DNA of 64,000 bases from Terriglobia bacterium. Its GTDB lineage: Bacteria; Acidobacteriota; Terriglobia; Terriglobales; Acidobacteriaceae. The stretch is from positions 124,001 to 188,000 of the forward strand of contig JAVUPY010000052.1 in NCBI GenBank assembly GCA_032252755.1, written 5' to 3'. This document shows positions 52,204-60,717 of the stretch, one piece after another; within the stretch, counting starts at the first letter, position 1; each line of letters begins with the position of its first letter. The translations under genes were made by a program, and so were the position numbers. The notes under the pieces are model-generated. The model did no database searches and was not told where the DNA came from. It saw only the letters and a list, made by a program, of their open reading frames with translations.

Positions 52204-52244
52204 GGCCCGCTGATGCGATCGAGCACAGCGGGCCATTCGTTTTT
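52204..52244 (+). terminator. his operon attenuator terminator
   Basis: GGCCCGCTG (52204-52212) pairs perfectly with CAGCGGGCC (52226-52234) around a 13-nt loop, followed by ATTCG and TTTTT (52240-52244). TGGCCC at 52120-52125 in the leader ORF repeats the foot of the 5' arm (52203-52208) and could compete for GGGCCA (52230-52235), one possible antiterminator pairing. No other gene ends here, so the terminator must act on the his transcript. Confidence 0.85.
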
Positions 52245-52312
52245 CCCGCTGCCTCGCCCTCGGTCCAGTAACGCGATTGGAGCGCCGGCGCCTCGCCGGC
52301 ACGGAGAAGAAC

Positions 52313-52651
52313 ATGCAACTCGACTTCGACAAAATGCAGGGCCTTGCGCCCGCCATTGTGCAGGACGCCGATAATGGTGACATCCTCATGGTGGGCTTCA
52401 TGAACCGCGAGGCCTTCGACACCACTCTGCGCACCGGCTATGTGACCTTTTACAGCCGCACCCGCAACAAGCTCTGGACCAAGGGCGAGACTAGCGGCAA
52501 CCGCCTCAAACTCGTCTCCGCCGCCACCGACTGCGACCAGGACACCGTTCTCGTCAAAGTCCGCGTCGAGGGCGACGGCCTGGTCTGCCACGAAGGTACG
52601 CGCTCCTGTTTCACCCGGCCCATCGACTTCTCCGCCGAGGTGTCGCAATGA
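52313..52651 (+). CDS. hisI: phosphoribosyl-AMP cyclohydrolase
   Basis: This protein of about 112 residues catalyses the third step of histidine synthesis (PR-AMP ring opening). It shows [49 protein letters not shown] and the zinc-binding cysteines in [13 protein letters not shown] 52313 with GGAG upstream is preferred over TTG 52277. Only the cyclohydrolase domain is present; no hisE (pyrophosphohydrolase) domain is fused or found in the operon. ATGA overlap with hisG. Confidence 0.95.
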   Translation: MQLDFDKMQGLAPAIVQDADNGDILMVGFMNREAFDTTLRTGYVTFYSRTRNKLWTKGETSGNRLKLVSAATDCDQDTVLVKVRVEGDGLVCHEGTRSCFTRPIDFSAEVSQ

Positions 52652-53517
52652 ACGTTCGCCTCGGCATTCCCAAGGGCAGCCTTCAGGACGCCACCATCGC
52701 GCTTTTTGCCGCCGCTGGTTTCAAGATCTACGCCAATGGCCGCTCCTACTTCCCGACCACCGACGACCCCGAGGTCGAATGCATGTTGATTCGCGCCCAG
52801 GAAATGGCACGATACGTGGAGCACGGCGCTCTCGACGCCGGACTCACCGGCCTCGACTGGGTCGCCGAAAGCGGTCTCGAGGTCTTTCCCGTCTGCGATC
52901 TCGTTTATGCGAAACAGTCGCGCGCGAAAGTTCGTTGGGTTCTCGCGGTCCCGGAAGATTCACCCGTGAAGCGACCGGAGGATCTCTCCGGAAAAGTCAT
53001 CGCCACTGAGCTCGTACAGGTGACGAAAAACTACTTCGCGTCGAAGAATATCCCTGTGCAGGTAGAGTTTTCCTGGGGTGCAACCGAGGTCAAGCCGCCC
53101 ATTCTCGCCGACGCCATCGTCGAAGTGACCGAGACCGGCAGCTCGCTCAAAGCCAACCGCCTGCGTATCGTCGAAACCATCCTCGAATCCAACACCCAGC
53201 TCATCGCCAACACGCGCGCATGGCAAGACGAGTGGAAGCGCCGCAAAATCGAAAACATCTCACTCCTGCTACAGGGTGCCATCTCCGCGCAGGGCCGTGT
53301 CGGGCTTATGCTGAACGTCGAAACGAAAAGTTTGCCGGATGTTCTCTCGGTTCTCCCTGCGCTCAACAGCCCTACCGTGTCGCCGTTGAGCGATCCGCAG
53401 TGGGTCGCCGTCAACACCATTCTCGAAGAAAACACTGTTCGCGATATCATCCCACGCCTGAAGCAAGCGGGCGGCACTGGGATTGTCGAATATCCGCTCA
53501 ACAAGGTGGTGATGTAA
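52648..53517 (+). CDS. hisG: ATP phosphoribosyltransferase, long form
   Basis: This 289-residue enzyme catalyses the first committed step of histidine synthesis. [21 protein letters not shown] opens the catalytic domain, [12 protein letters not shown] and [20 protein letters not shown] follow, and the C-terminal 80 residues form the ACT-like regulatory domain typical of the HisZ-independent long form, so feedback inhibition by histidine is expected. Overlaps hisI by 4 and hisD by 1 base. Confidence 0.96.
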   Translation: MNVRLGIPKGSLQDATIALFAAAGFKIYANGRSYFPTTDDPEVECMLIRAQEMARYVEHGALDAGLTGLDWVAESGLEVFPVCDLVYAKQSRAKVRWVLAVPEDSPVKRPEDLSGKVIATELVQVTKNYFASKNIPVQVEFSWGATEVKPPILADAIVEVTETGSSLKANRLRIVETILESNTQLIANTRAWQDEWKRRKIENISLLLQGAISAQGRVGLMLNVETKSLPDVLSVLPALNSPTVSPLSDPQWVAVNTILEENTVRDIIPRLKQAGGTGIVEYPLNKVVM

Positions 53518-54776
53518 TGCGCGTCCTCGAACGTCAGAAGGCGCTTGATTATGCGGCCAGGAACCTCATCGATCGCGGCGCCGAACGCGATCCGAAACTC
53601 GAACGCACCGTCGAGCGCATCGTCCGCGACGTTCGCGAAGGCGGCGAGCGCAAACTTCGCGCCTACGCCGAGAAGTTCGACGGCTTGGGAAAAAAGCAGC
53701 CTCTTCGCGTCTCCGAAGAAGAGTTGCAGGGTGCCCTCGATTCCGTCTCACCGGATTTCATTACTGCCCTCGAGCGCGCAGCAGCGAACATCCGTCGCTT
53801 CGCCGAGTGGCAGAAGCCCGAATCGTGGCTGCGCGAGATCGAACCCGGACTCAAAGTCGGCCAGTCCGTCGTCCCCATCGACTCTGTCGGTTGCTACGTC
53901 CCTGGCGGACGCTACCCCCTGCCCTCGTCGCTGCTGATGACGGTCATCCCTGCGCAGATCGCCGGAGTTCCACACATCCAAGTCGCTTCTCCCAGACCCG
54001 CACCGCAGACGCTCGCCGCCGCCGCGCTGCTCGGCATCAAGCACTTCTACCGCATCGGCGGCGCGCAAGCCATCGCCGCCTTTGCCTATGGTTTAGCGGG
54101 AAAAGATGAGGACCCGGTCATTCCACGCGTGAAAAAGATCGTCGGCCCGGGCAACTCCTATGTCACGGCCGCGAAAAAGCTCGTTGCGTTCGACTGCGCG
54201 ATTGATATGCTGGCTGGCCCGACGGAAGCCATCGTGCTTGCTCACGAAGGCGATCCGAACTTCTACGCCGCCGACCTGGTCGCGCAAGCCGAACACGATC
54301 CCGACACTCTTGTTGTTTTCATCACGAGCAATCGCAAGTTGGCGAAACAGGTAGCCAACGCCTGCGGGGAGATGTCGAAGAAGAATCTGGTCGCACGTGA
54401 ATCGCTGCGCCGCAACGCCGTCACTCTTGTCATTCCCGACCGCGAAGAAGCGCTCGGCTGGGCCAATGCAATTGCCCCCGAACACATCACGGTTCCCGAG
54501 GCCGATGCGAAGTTCGTCTTCAACGCCGGATCGGTTTTTGTCGGACAATATTCTCCTCAATCGCTCGGCGACTATGCTTCCGGCCCCAACCACACGCTTC
54601 CCACCGGCGGTGCGGCGCGTTATCGTGGCGGCCTGAGCGTGCTCGACTACCTCAAGATCATCACCGTGCAGGAAGTCTCGAAGGCCGCGCTGAAGAAGAT
54701 CGCACCGACCGTCACCCTGCTCGCCGAAGCCGAGGGTTTAAAGGCGCACGCAGAGTCCGTGCGCGTGAGGCTATGA
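53517..54776 (+). CDS. hisD: histidinol dehydrogenase
   Basis: This 419-residue zinc enzyme performs the last two oxidations to histidine. Conserved segments include CYVPGGRYPLPSSLLMTVIPA, GGAQAIAAFAYG, GPGNSYVTAAKKLV, IDMLAGPTEAIV, AEHDPD and GPNHTLPTGGAARYRGGLSV. The ATG at 53517 shares its A with the hisG TAA (TAATG). Complete length. Confidence 0.97.
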   Translation: MRVLERQKALDYAARNLIDRGAERDPKLERTVERIVRDVREGGERKLRAYAEKFDGLGKKQPLRVSEEELQGALDSVSPDFITALERAAANIRRFAEWQKPESWLREIEPGLKVGQSVVPIDSVGCYVPGGRYPLPSSLLMTVIPAQIAGVPHIQVASPRPAPQTLAAAALLGIKHFYRIGGAQAIAAFAYGLAGKDEDPVIPRVKKIVGPGNSYVTAAKKLVAFDCAIDMLAGPTEAIVLAHEGDPNFYAADLVAQAEHDPDTLVVFITSNRKLAKQVANACGEMSKKNLVARESLRRNAVTLVIPDREEALGWANAIAPEHITVPEADAKFVFNAGSVFVGQYSPQSLGDYASGPNHTLPTGGAARYRGGLSVLDYLKIITVQEVSKAALKKIAPTVTLLAEAEGLKAHAESVRVRL

Positions 54777-54777
54777 C

Positions 54778-55863
54778 ATGCTGACCGCCCGTAACGTCGT
54801 CCAGAACTTGAAGGAATATCACCCTCCGCTCGGTGGCCGCACCGGACTCCGCCTCGACTTCAACGAGAACTCCAGCGGTTGCTCACCTCGTGTTCTCGAG
54901 TCGCTCTCGCGCATCAACGGCGACGTGCTCAGCAGGTATCCGGAGCGCGAACCCGTCGAGGCCATCGCCGCCGAATTCCTCGGCCTCAACCGCGATCAAG
55001 TGCTACTCACCAACGGCGTCGACGAAGCCATCCACCTCGTCTGCGAAACCTATCTCGAACCCGGCGACGAATCTCTTATTGTCGTGCCGACGTTTTCCAT
55101 GTACGAGATCTATGCCCGGGCTACCGGGGCCGATGTGTTCGCCATCTGCGCGGCGAAAGACTTCGAATTCCCCACCGCCGCCGCGCTCACTTCGATCAGC
55201 GGGAAGACCAGACTCATTGCCATAGCGAATCCCAACAACCCGACGGGCAAGGTTGTCTCTCGCGAACGCTTGATCGACGTTATTGAAGAAGCGCCCAACG
55301 CCGCCGTGCTCATCGATGAAGCCTATTTCGAGTTCTACGGCCAAACGCTGATGGATCTGATCGGCAAGTACGACAATCTGTTCATCGCGCGTACATTCTC
55401 CAAAGCCTACGGCCTCGCCGGATTCCGTGTCGGTGTGCTCGCCGGAAGCGCCACGCAGATGAAACTCGTGCGCCGCGTCAGCTCGCCGTACAACGTCAAT
55501 GGCGTCGCACTCGCCTGCCTGCCGGAAGCTCTAGCAGACCGCGAATACGTAGCCGGATACTCCGCCGAAGTCCGCGCTGGTCGTCGCCGCCTCGAAAACG
55601 AACTCGAGCAACTTGGTATCCAGTACTGGCCCAGCCAGGCGAACTTCGTTCTCGCCCGCTTTGGCAAATTCCGTAAGCCCTTCATCGAAGCCATGCGCGC
55701 ACAGGGCATTCTGGTTCGCGACCGCAACAGCGATCCCGGATGCGAAGGCTGCGTCCGAATCACCGTCGGGACCAATGACCAGACAAACCGTCTTCTGCGA
55801 GAACTCCGCGGCGCAGTCGACGCCATCGGCTGGAAACCCAGTTCCGCCGAGGCCTCCCGATGA
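54778..55863 (+). CDS. hisC: histidinol-phosphate aminotransferase
   Basis: This 361-residue PLP-dependent class I/II aminotransferase has [12 protein letters not shown] at the start, [27 protein letters not shown] and the PLP lysine in [16 protein letters not shown], then [14 protein letters not shown]. It starts one base after the hisD stop and overlaps hisB by 4 bases. Confidence 0.95.
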   Translation: MLTARNVVQNLKEYHPPLGGRTGLRLDFNENSSGCSPRVLESLSRINGDVLSRYPEREPVEAIAAEFLGLNRDQVLLTNGVDEAIHLVCETYLEPGDESLIVVPTFSMYEIYARATGADVFAICAAKDFEFPTAAALTSISGKTRLIAIANPNNPTGKVVSRERLIDVIEEAPNAAVLIDEAYFEFYGQTLMDLIGKYDNLFIARTFSKAYGLAGFRVGVLAGSATQMKLVRRVSSPYNVNGVALACLPEALADREYVAGYSAEVRAGRRRLENELEQLGIQYWPSQANFVLARFGKFRKPFIEAMRAQGILVRDRNSDPGCEGCVRITVGTNDQTNRLLRELRGAVDAIGWKPSSAEASR

Positions 55864-56447
55864 GAAAAGCTTCGCTTGCTCGCAACACTAATGAGACAAA
55901 GATTTCGCTCGCGCTCAACATTGATGGCAAGGGCCGGTACGAGATTTCGACCGGAATCCGCTTCTTCGATCACATGTTGGAACTCTTCACGCGTCACGGC
56001 GCCTTCGACCTGACGCTCTCCTGCAAGGGCGACCTCGATGTGGATCAGCACCACACCGTGGAAGACGTCGGTATCGCTCTCGGTGAAGCCTTCGATCGCG
56101 CTCTCGGCGACAAGAAAGGAATCCTTCGCGCCGGATACTTCCTGATGCCGATGGACGAAACGCTCGGCATCGCGGCCATTGATCTCGGCGGCCGCACATC
56201 GTGCGCCGTCGACACAAAAGTTCGGGTGCGCCTCGTCGGCGATCTCCAGACCGAACTCGTCTACGACTTCTTCGAAGGCTTTGCCCGTGGGGCTCGCGCC
56301 AACGTTCACCTCAAGGTGATGTATGGCCGCTCCAACCACCACAAGATCGAATCGCTGTTCAAGGCCTTCGCCCGCGCCCTACGCTTCGCCTGCGCCCGCG
56401 ACCAGCGACTTGCGGCGATGCTGCCGAGCACGAAAGGGCTTCTATGA
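55860..56447 (+). CDS. hisB: imidazoleglycerol-phosphate dehydratase (monofunctional)
   Basis: This 195-residue manganese enzyme has the two duplicated metal motifs: [13 protein letters not shown] with [14 protein letters not shown], and [20 protein letters not shown]. There is no phosphatase domain as in E. coli HisB, and a separate histidinol phosphatase is not in the operon. Start and stop overlap hisC and hisH by 4 bases. Confidence 0.96.
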   Translation: MRKASLARNTNETKISLALNIDGKGRYEISTGIRFFDHMLELFTRHGAFDLTLSCKGDLDVDQHHTVEDVGIALGEAFDRALGDKKGILRAGYFLMPMDETLGIAAIDLGGRTSCAVDTKVRVRLVGDLQTELVYDFFEGFARGARANVHLKVMYGRSNHHKIESLFKAFARALRFACARDQRLAAMLPSTKGLL

Positions 56448-57040
56448 TCGCAGTGGTCGATTACAAAGCGGCCAACCTCGCCTCGGTGCAAAAGGCGATC
56501 GCGCATCTCGGTTTCGACTCGCAGATCACCGACGATCCCGAAGTCGTCCGTCGCGCCGAGCGCGTCATTCTCCCCGGCGTTGGCCACTTCAGTACCATGC
56601 AGCGCTTGCAAGACTCTGGCCTCCGCGCAGCGATTTCTGATTCGATTCGCGAGGGCATTCCCTTTCTTGGTATCTGCGTCGGCATGCAGTGGCTTTTCGC
56701 CGGAAGCACAGAAGCGCCTGACGTCCCCGGTCTCGGTCTCTTCGAAGGCATGTGCGAGCACTTCCCCACCGGAGTGAAATCACCGCATGTCGGCTGGAAC
56801 GATTTTGAAGTCCGCGATGAGTCGACACTCTTTCGCGGCATTCCCCGAAATGCTTTCGTTTACTTCACCCATTCCTATCGTGCTCCGGTTGCAGCAGGTG
56901 TGGTTGCGACGACTCTTTACGGCACTCCCTTCGCCGCCGCCGTCGAGCGCGACAACGTCTTCGGCGTGCAGTTCCACCCGGAGAAATCCGGGGCCGCCGG
57001 AATTCAGATCCTGAAGAACTTCTGCGAGGCGGCATGCTGA
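56444..57040 (+). CDS. hisH: imidazole glycerol phosphate synthase, glutaminase subunit
   Basis: This 198-residue class I glutamine amidotransferase supplies ammonia to HisF. Nucleophile Cys in [13 protein letters not shown], catalytic His-Glu in [10 protein letters not shown] and [11 protein letters not shown] mark the triad. The start ATG 56444 overlaps the hisB stop by 4 bases; the stop overlaps hisF by 7. Confidence 0.95.
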   Translation: MIAVVDYKAANLASVQKAIAHLGFDSQITDDPEVVRRAERVILPGVGHFSTMQRLQDSGLRAAISDSIREGIPFLGICVGMQWLFAGSTEAPDVPGLGLFEGMCEHFPTGVKSPHVGWNDFEVRDESTLFRGIPRNAFVYFTHSYRAPVAAGVVATTLYGTPFAAAVERDNVFGVQFHPEKSGAAGIQILKNFCEAAC

Positions 57041-57804
57041 CGAAGCGCATCATCGCCTGCCTCGACGTCAACCAAGGCCGTGTCGTCAAAGGGGTGCAGT
57101 TCGTCGATCTCGTCGATGCCGGCGATCCCGCCGAACTCGCACACCGTCACGCCGCCTCCGGCGCCGACGAAGTCGTGCTCCTCGACATCACCGCCACGCA
57201 CGAAGAACGCCCAATCCTGCTCGACGCCGTTCGTCGCACCGCCCGAGAGCTCTTCGTTCCATTCACCGTCGGCGGAGGCGTGCGCTCGCTCTCCGATGCT
57301 GCCGCTCTTTTCGACGCCGGCGCCGACAAAATCACAATGAATTCCGCTGCGGTCGCCCGGGCTGAACTCATCACCGAAATCGCCGAACGATTCGGTTCGC
57401 AGGCTGTGGTGCTCGCCATCGACGCTCGCCGGGGTGAGAAAGCGCCAAGGGAATCCGAAGTCTACGTTTCAGGCGGACGTAAGGCGACCGGCCTCAAAAC
57501 CATCCAGTGGGCAAGAGAAGTGGAGGATCGCGGCGCCGGCGAGATCATGCTGACGTCGATGGATCGCGACGGCACTCGCATCGGCTTCGACTGCGAACTC
57601 ACCGCTGCGGTCGCCAGCACTGTGTCGATTCCCGTGATCGCTTCCGGTGGGGCCGGCAACGCCGCGCATTTCTGCGATGTGTTTCGCGAGGGCTGCGCCG
57701 ATGCCGCGCTCGCCGCCAGCATCTTCCACTTCGGCATTCACGACGTGCGCGAACTCAAGCAATACCTGCGCGAGCAAGGAATTCCCGTGAGGCTCCCATG
57801 CTGA
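57034..57804 (+). CDS. hisF: imidazole glycerol phosphate synthase, cyclase subunit
   Basis: This 256-residue beta/alpha barrel forms IGP and AICAR. Catalytic aspartates in [14 protein letters not shown] and [15 protein letters not shown], phosphate sites [10 protein letters not shown] and IASGGAGN, and [10 protein letters not shown] all match the family. The 7-base overlaps with hisH and hisA indicate tight coupling. Confidence 0.97.
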   Translation: MLTKRIIACLDVNQGRVVKGVQFVDLVDAGDPAELAHRHAASGADEVVLLDITATHEERPILLDAVRRTARELFVPFTVGGGVRSLSDAAALFDAGADKITMNSAAVARAELITEIAERFGSQAVVLAIDARRGEKAPRESEVYVSGGRKATGLKTIQWAREVEDRGAGEIMLTSMDRDGTRIGFDCELTAAVASTVSIPVIASGGAGNAAHFCDVFREGCADAALAASIFHFGIHDVRELKQYLREQGIPVRLPC

Positions 57805-58475
57805 TCCCATCCATCGACCTCATGGGCGGGAAAGTCGTGCAACTCGTGCAGGGCGCGACGAAAGCGCTGGAGTACGAAAACGTCGACGAGTGGATCGAGC
57901 GTTTCCGTCCGTACCCCCTCGTCCAACTCATCGATCTCGATGCCGCCATGCGCCAGGGCTCCAACCGCGATCTGATCGGCCACATCTGCGAGCGCATTCC
58001 CTGCCAGGTCGGCGGCGGGATCCGCACCCCGCAGGACGCGCAGGCACTCTTTCGCGCCGGGGCCAAGAAAGTGATCATCGGCTCCTCGCTCCAGCGTGAA
58101 GGCCGCGTTGATCTCGACGCGGCGAAATCATTCGCCCACGCCGCCGCAGCCGCGCGCCTCATCTTCGCCGTCGATTCCCGCGCCGGAAAAGTATCCATTC
58201 ACGGGTGGAAGCAAGCCACCGACCTCACCCCAGCGCAGATGATGCGCGAGACCGAATCGTACTGCGGCGCCTTCCTCTACACCCATATCGACACCGAGGG
58301 CACCATGTCCGGCTTCCCGATGGGCGTTCTGCCGGAACTGCAGTCGGCCACGAAGCGTCGCATCATCGTCGCCGGTGGAATTAGATCGATGGAAGAGGTC
58401 AAGCAATTGAACGCGCGCGGCGTCGACGCCGTCGTCGGCATGGCAATCTACACCGGAAAACTCGTCTCAGCCTGA
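57798..58475 (+). CDS. hisA: phosphoribosylformimino-AICAR ribotide isomerase
   Basis: This 225-residue barrel isomerase starts [26 protein letters not shown], with the first catalytic Asp. The second half contains [14 protein letters not shown] and [14 protein letters not shown]. It is somewhat shorter than the usual 240-250, with trimmed loops in the middle, yet both halves of the active site are there. It is the last his gene; thiM follows after 53 bases. Confidence 0.93.
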   Translation: MLIPSIDLMGGKVVQLVQGATKALEYENVDEWIERFRPYPLVQLIDLDAAMRQGSNRDLIGHICERIPCQVGGGIRTPQDAQALFRAGAKKVIIGSSLQREGRVDLDAAKSFAHAAAAARLIFAVDSRAGKVSIHGWKQATDLTPAQMMRETESYCGAFLYTHIDTEGTMSGFPMGVLPELQSATKRRIIVAGGIRSMEEVKQLNARGVDAVVGMAIYTGKLVSA

Positions 58476-58528
58476 TCATTGAGCTTCCGCCGCTCTTCGT
58501 GAATACTGAAGTATTCGGAAAACGAGCC

Positions 58529-59338
58529 ATGCCCACACCCGCTCAATCCGCCGCCGACCTCCTCACTCGCCTCCGCCAGCGCCGACCCCTAATCCATCAC
58601 ATCACTAACTTCGTCGTGATGAACGAAACGGCAAACATCACGCTCTGCGCCGGAGGCGCTCCCGTGATGGCGCACGCCAAAGAAGAAGTTGCAGAGATGG
58701 TCGCTGCCGCTGGCGCACTCGTCCTCAACATCGGAACGCTTACGCCTGAACAGGTTGAGTCGATGCTGATCGCCGGCCGTCGTGCCAACGAACTCGACAT
58801 TCCGATCGTTCTCGACCCTGTGGGTGCCGGTGCGACCCAGCTCCGCACCGAAAGCGCTCGGCGTCTTCTCTCTGATCTGAAAATCTCAATCATCCGCGGC
58901 AATCTCGCAGAACTCGCTACCCTCGTGGGTTTCGAAGCGAAGATCGCCGGCGTTGACTCTCACGAGACCGGAACCGACCCGGAAACCGTCGCCCGAACTC
59001 TTGCGCAGAAGAATCACTGCGTAGCTGCGATCACCGGAGCCGTCGATATCGTCTCCAACGGAGCACGTTTCGCACGGATCTCCAACGGCCATCCGATGAT
59101 GGGTCGCGTCACGGGCACCGGCTGCATGTCGACGTCCATCACCGCCTGTTTCGCAGCCATCGAAGCGGACTGCTTCCTTGCAGCGACCGCCGCCCTAGCC
59201 GTCTTTGGTCTCGCCGGCGAAATCGCCGTGCGCAATTCGAAAGGCCCCGGCACCTTTCACGCGCAACTCTATGACGCCCTGGCCAACCTCACTCCCGAAG
59301 CGCTCGCTGAAGGCGCACGCATCGAGATCGTCGAATGA
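58529..59338 (+). CDS. thiM: hydroxyethylthiazole kinase
   Basis: This protein of about 269 residues phosphorylates the thiazole precursor in thiamine salvage. HHITNFVVMNETAN, ALVLNIGTL, VLDPVGAGAT, ISIIRGNLAEL and VTGTGCMSTSI are all family motifs. I used ATG 58529; GTG 58499 is possible but has no ribosome site. No TPP riboswitch lies in the 53 bases before it. The stop overlaps thiE by 4 bases. Confidence 0.95.
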   Translation: MPTPAQSAADLLTRLRQRRPLIHHITNFVVMNETANITLCAGGAPVMAHAKEEVAEMVAAAGALVLNIGTLTPEQVESMLIAGRRANELDIPIVLDPVGAGATQLRTESARRLLSDLKISIIRGNLAELATLVGFEAKIAGVDSHETGTDPETVARTLAQKNHCVAAITGAVDIVSNGARFARISNGHPMMGRVTGTGCMSTSITACFAAIEADCFLAATAALAVFGLAGEIAVRNSKGPGTFHAQLYDALANLTPEALAEGARIEIVE

Positions 59339-59973
59339 ACCCGCTCGACCTGCGTGTATACATCATCACGGCCAGCGTTCCGCATCTCGGACGCACCCAC
59401 GAAGACGTCGCCCTTGCCGCGCTCGCCGGCGGTGCTCGGATCATTCAATTTCGCGACAAAGAAATCAGCGACGAAGAATTCGCGGCCATCGCACAAAGAC
59501 TCCTGCAACTCACGCGAAAACACAACGCGCTGCTCATCATTAACGATCGCGTTGAAGTCGCTCTCGCCATCGGCGCCGATGGCGTTCACGTCGGCCAGCA
59601 CGACCTTGCCTTCGCGGAAGTCAAACGCATCTCTTGCCCCGGCATGATTATCGGCATTTCCGCCACCGACTACTCTGAAGCCATCTCGCTCGCAAGTTCC
59701 GGCGCCGACTACCTCGGAGTCGGCCCCATCTTTCCCACGCCGAGCAAAGCCGACGCCACTCCTCCCATCGGCCTCGACGAACTTGCCCGCATCTGCCGCG
59801 ACATTCGCATCCCCATCGTTGCCATCGGCGGCATCACCGAATCTAATCTCCCACAGATCATCAACATTGGCGTAGCGGGTGCCGCCGTAATCTCCGCGAT
59901 CTCCTCCGCTCCTGACATGACCGCTGCCACAGCCGCATTGCTGGGCGTCTGGAGCAAAGTTGGGGAAGATTGA
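59335..59973 (+). CDS. thiE: thiamine-phosphate synthase
   Basis: This 212-residue barrel joins HMP-PP and thiazole phosphate to thiamine phosphate. Substrate residues are in IIQFRDKEISDEEF, NALLIINDRVEVALAIGADGVHVGQHDL, YLGVGPIFPTPSKADATPPIG and VAIGGITESN. It overlaps thiM (ATGA) and ends the his-thi transcript; a hairpin region follows. Confidence 0.95.
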   Translation: MNPLDLRVYIITASVPHLGRTHEDVALAALAGGARIIQFRDKEISDEEFAAIAQRLLQLTRKHNALLIINDRVEVALAIGADGVHVGQHDLAFAEVKRISCPGMIIGISATDYSEAISLASSGADYLGVGPIFPTPSKADATPPIGLDELARICRDIRIPIVAIGGITESNLPQIINIGVAGAAVISAISSAPDMTAATAALLGVWSKVGED

Positions 59974-59974
59974 A

Positions 59975-60044
59975 AATTGGTGATTTGTAGAAGCGAACGG
60001 AATTAGCACCAAAATTATCAATTCAAATTACGAAATTACCAATT
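59975..60044. repeat. intergenic AT-rich hairpin built from AATTGGTGATTT words
   Basis: AATTGGTGATTT (59975-59986) faces AAATTACCAATT (60033-60044) with one G-T wobble. Between them ATTATCAATT and AAATTACGAAATT repeat similar words. It follows the thiE stop and could end the his-thi transcript, although no T-run is attached. Confidence 0.55.
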
Positions 60045-60063
60045 CCTTCGCCAAAGACAGGGA

Positions 60064-60089
60064 AGCCCCACTCTGACTGCTGTGGGGCT
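60064..60089. repeat. hairpin of the CCCCA/TGGGG family (short stem)
   Basis: AGCCCCAC (60064-60071) pairs perfectly with GTGGGGCT (60082-60089) around 10 bases. It lies between thiE and the convergent ABM gene and is the best terminator candidate there. Confidence 0.6.
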
Positions 60090-60122
60090 GTGTCTGGTAC
60101 CTGAGTTAACGAACGTTTGTCT

Positions 60123-60446
60123 TTACGCCGCCGCTTTCCCCGCCGATACTCCGTGTATCGACGAGTTCTCCACCGGCAGAGTCTGCACGCTGGGATTGCC
60201 TTGCATCAGCGGACCGAGCGACACCGCAACTTCCTGGAACAGTCCGCTGTCGTAGTTCTCGACATCGGCCTGCGAACTCCACAAAGTGATGCAACAGAAC
60301 TGGCCCGTGTTCGGATCGAGCGATTCGATGTTGTCAATGAACCCACGCTGCGACTGAATGCGTGGCAGGAAGTCGCTGTTCAGCGCGGACCGGAATTCAT
60401 TGACGCGGCCAGGGTCGATTGTACAAGTGATGATGCGAGAGATCAT
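60123..60446 (-). CDS. antibiotic biosynthesis monooxygenase (ABM) domain protein
   Basis: This 107-residue ferredoxin-like single-domain protein reads ISRIITCTIDPGRVNEFRSALNSDFLPRIQSQRGFIDNIESLDPNTGQFCCITLWSSQADVENY in outline. The ABM fold binds small aromatics or haem in different members; most are housekeeping proteins of unknown substrate. Start ATG 60446 has CAAAGGAGGCG upstream, a strong ribosome site. It is divergent from sucA. Confidence 0.75.
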   Translation of the reverse strand: MISRIITCTIDPGRVNEFRSALNSDFLPRIQSQRGFIDNIESLDPNTGQFCCITLWSSQADVENYDSGLFQEVAVSLGPLMQGNPSVQTLPVENSSIHGVSAGKAAA

Positions 60447-60717
60447 GGTTCGCCTCCTTTGAGACCGAATGAGGAGGAGCCGCGAATGACCGCAAGACAG
60501 TAGTCCTCACCGCCCATCGGCGTCAAGGTCAGAAATCCACATGCCGCCAAACGCACAGGCGCGGCTACTTTCCGCATCCCCGGGGCATCTTCCGTCATCC
60601 TTATATTGAGGTTAACCCCCACCAAATCTGCGGTTTGCCCTTCTGTTAGCGCCCGCCGATTCTTGATATTCTCTTACGTGGGGATTACGTCATCATTCGC
60701 ATTTTGAGGAGCTCATC

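Noticed and set aside
55407-56342. Minus-strand frame within hisC and hisB
   Set aside because: Overlaps two well-supported genes in antisense; no motif.
58476-58528. TPP riboswitch before thiM
   Set aside because: Only 53 bases lie between hisA and thiM; the conserved CUGAGA element and stems are absent.
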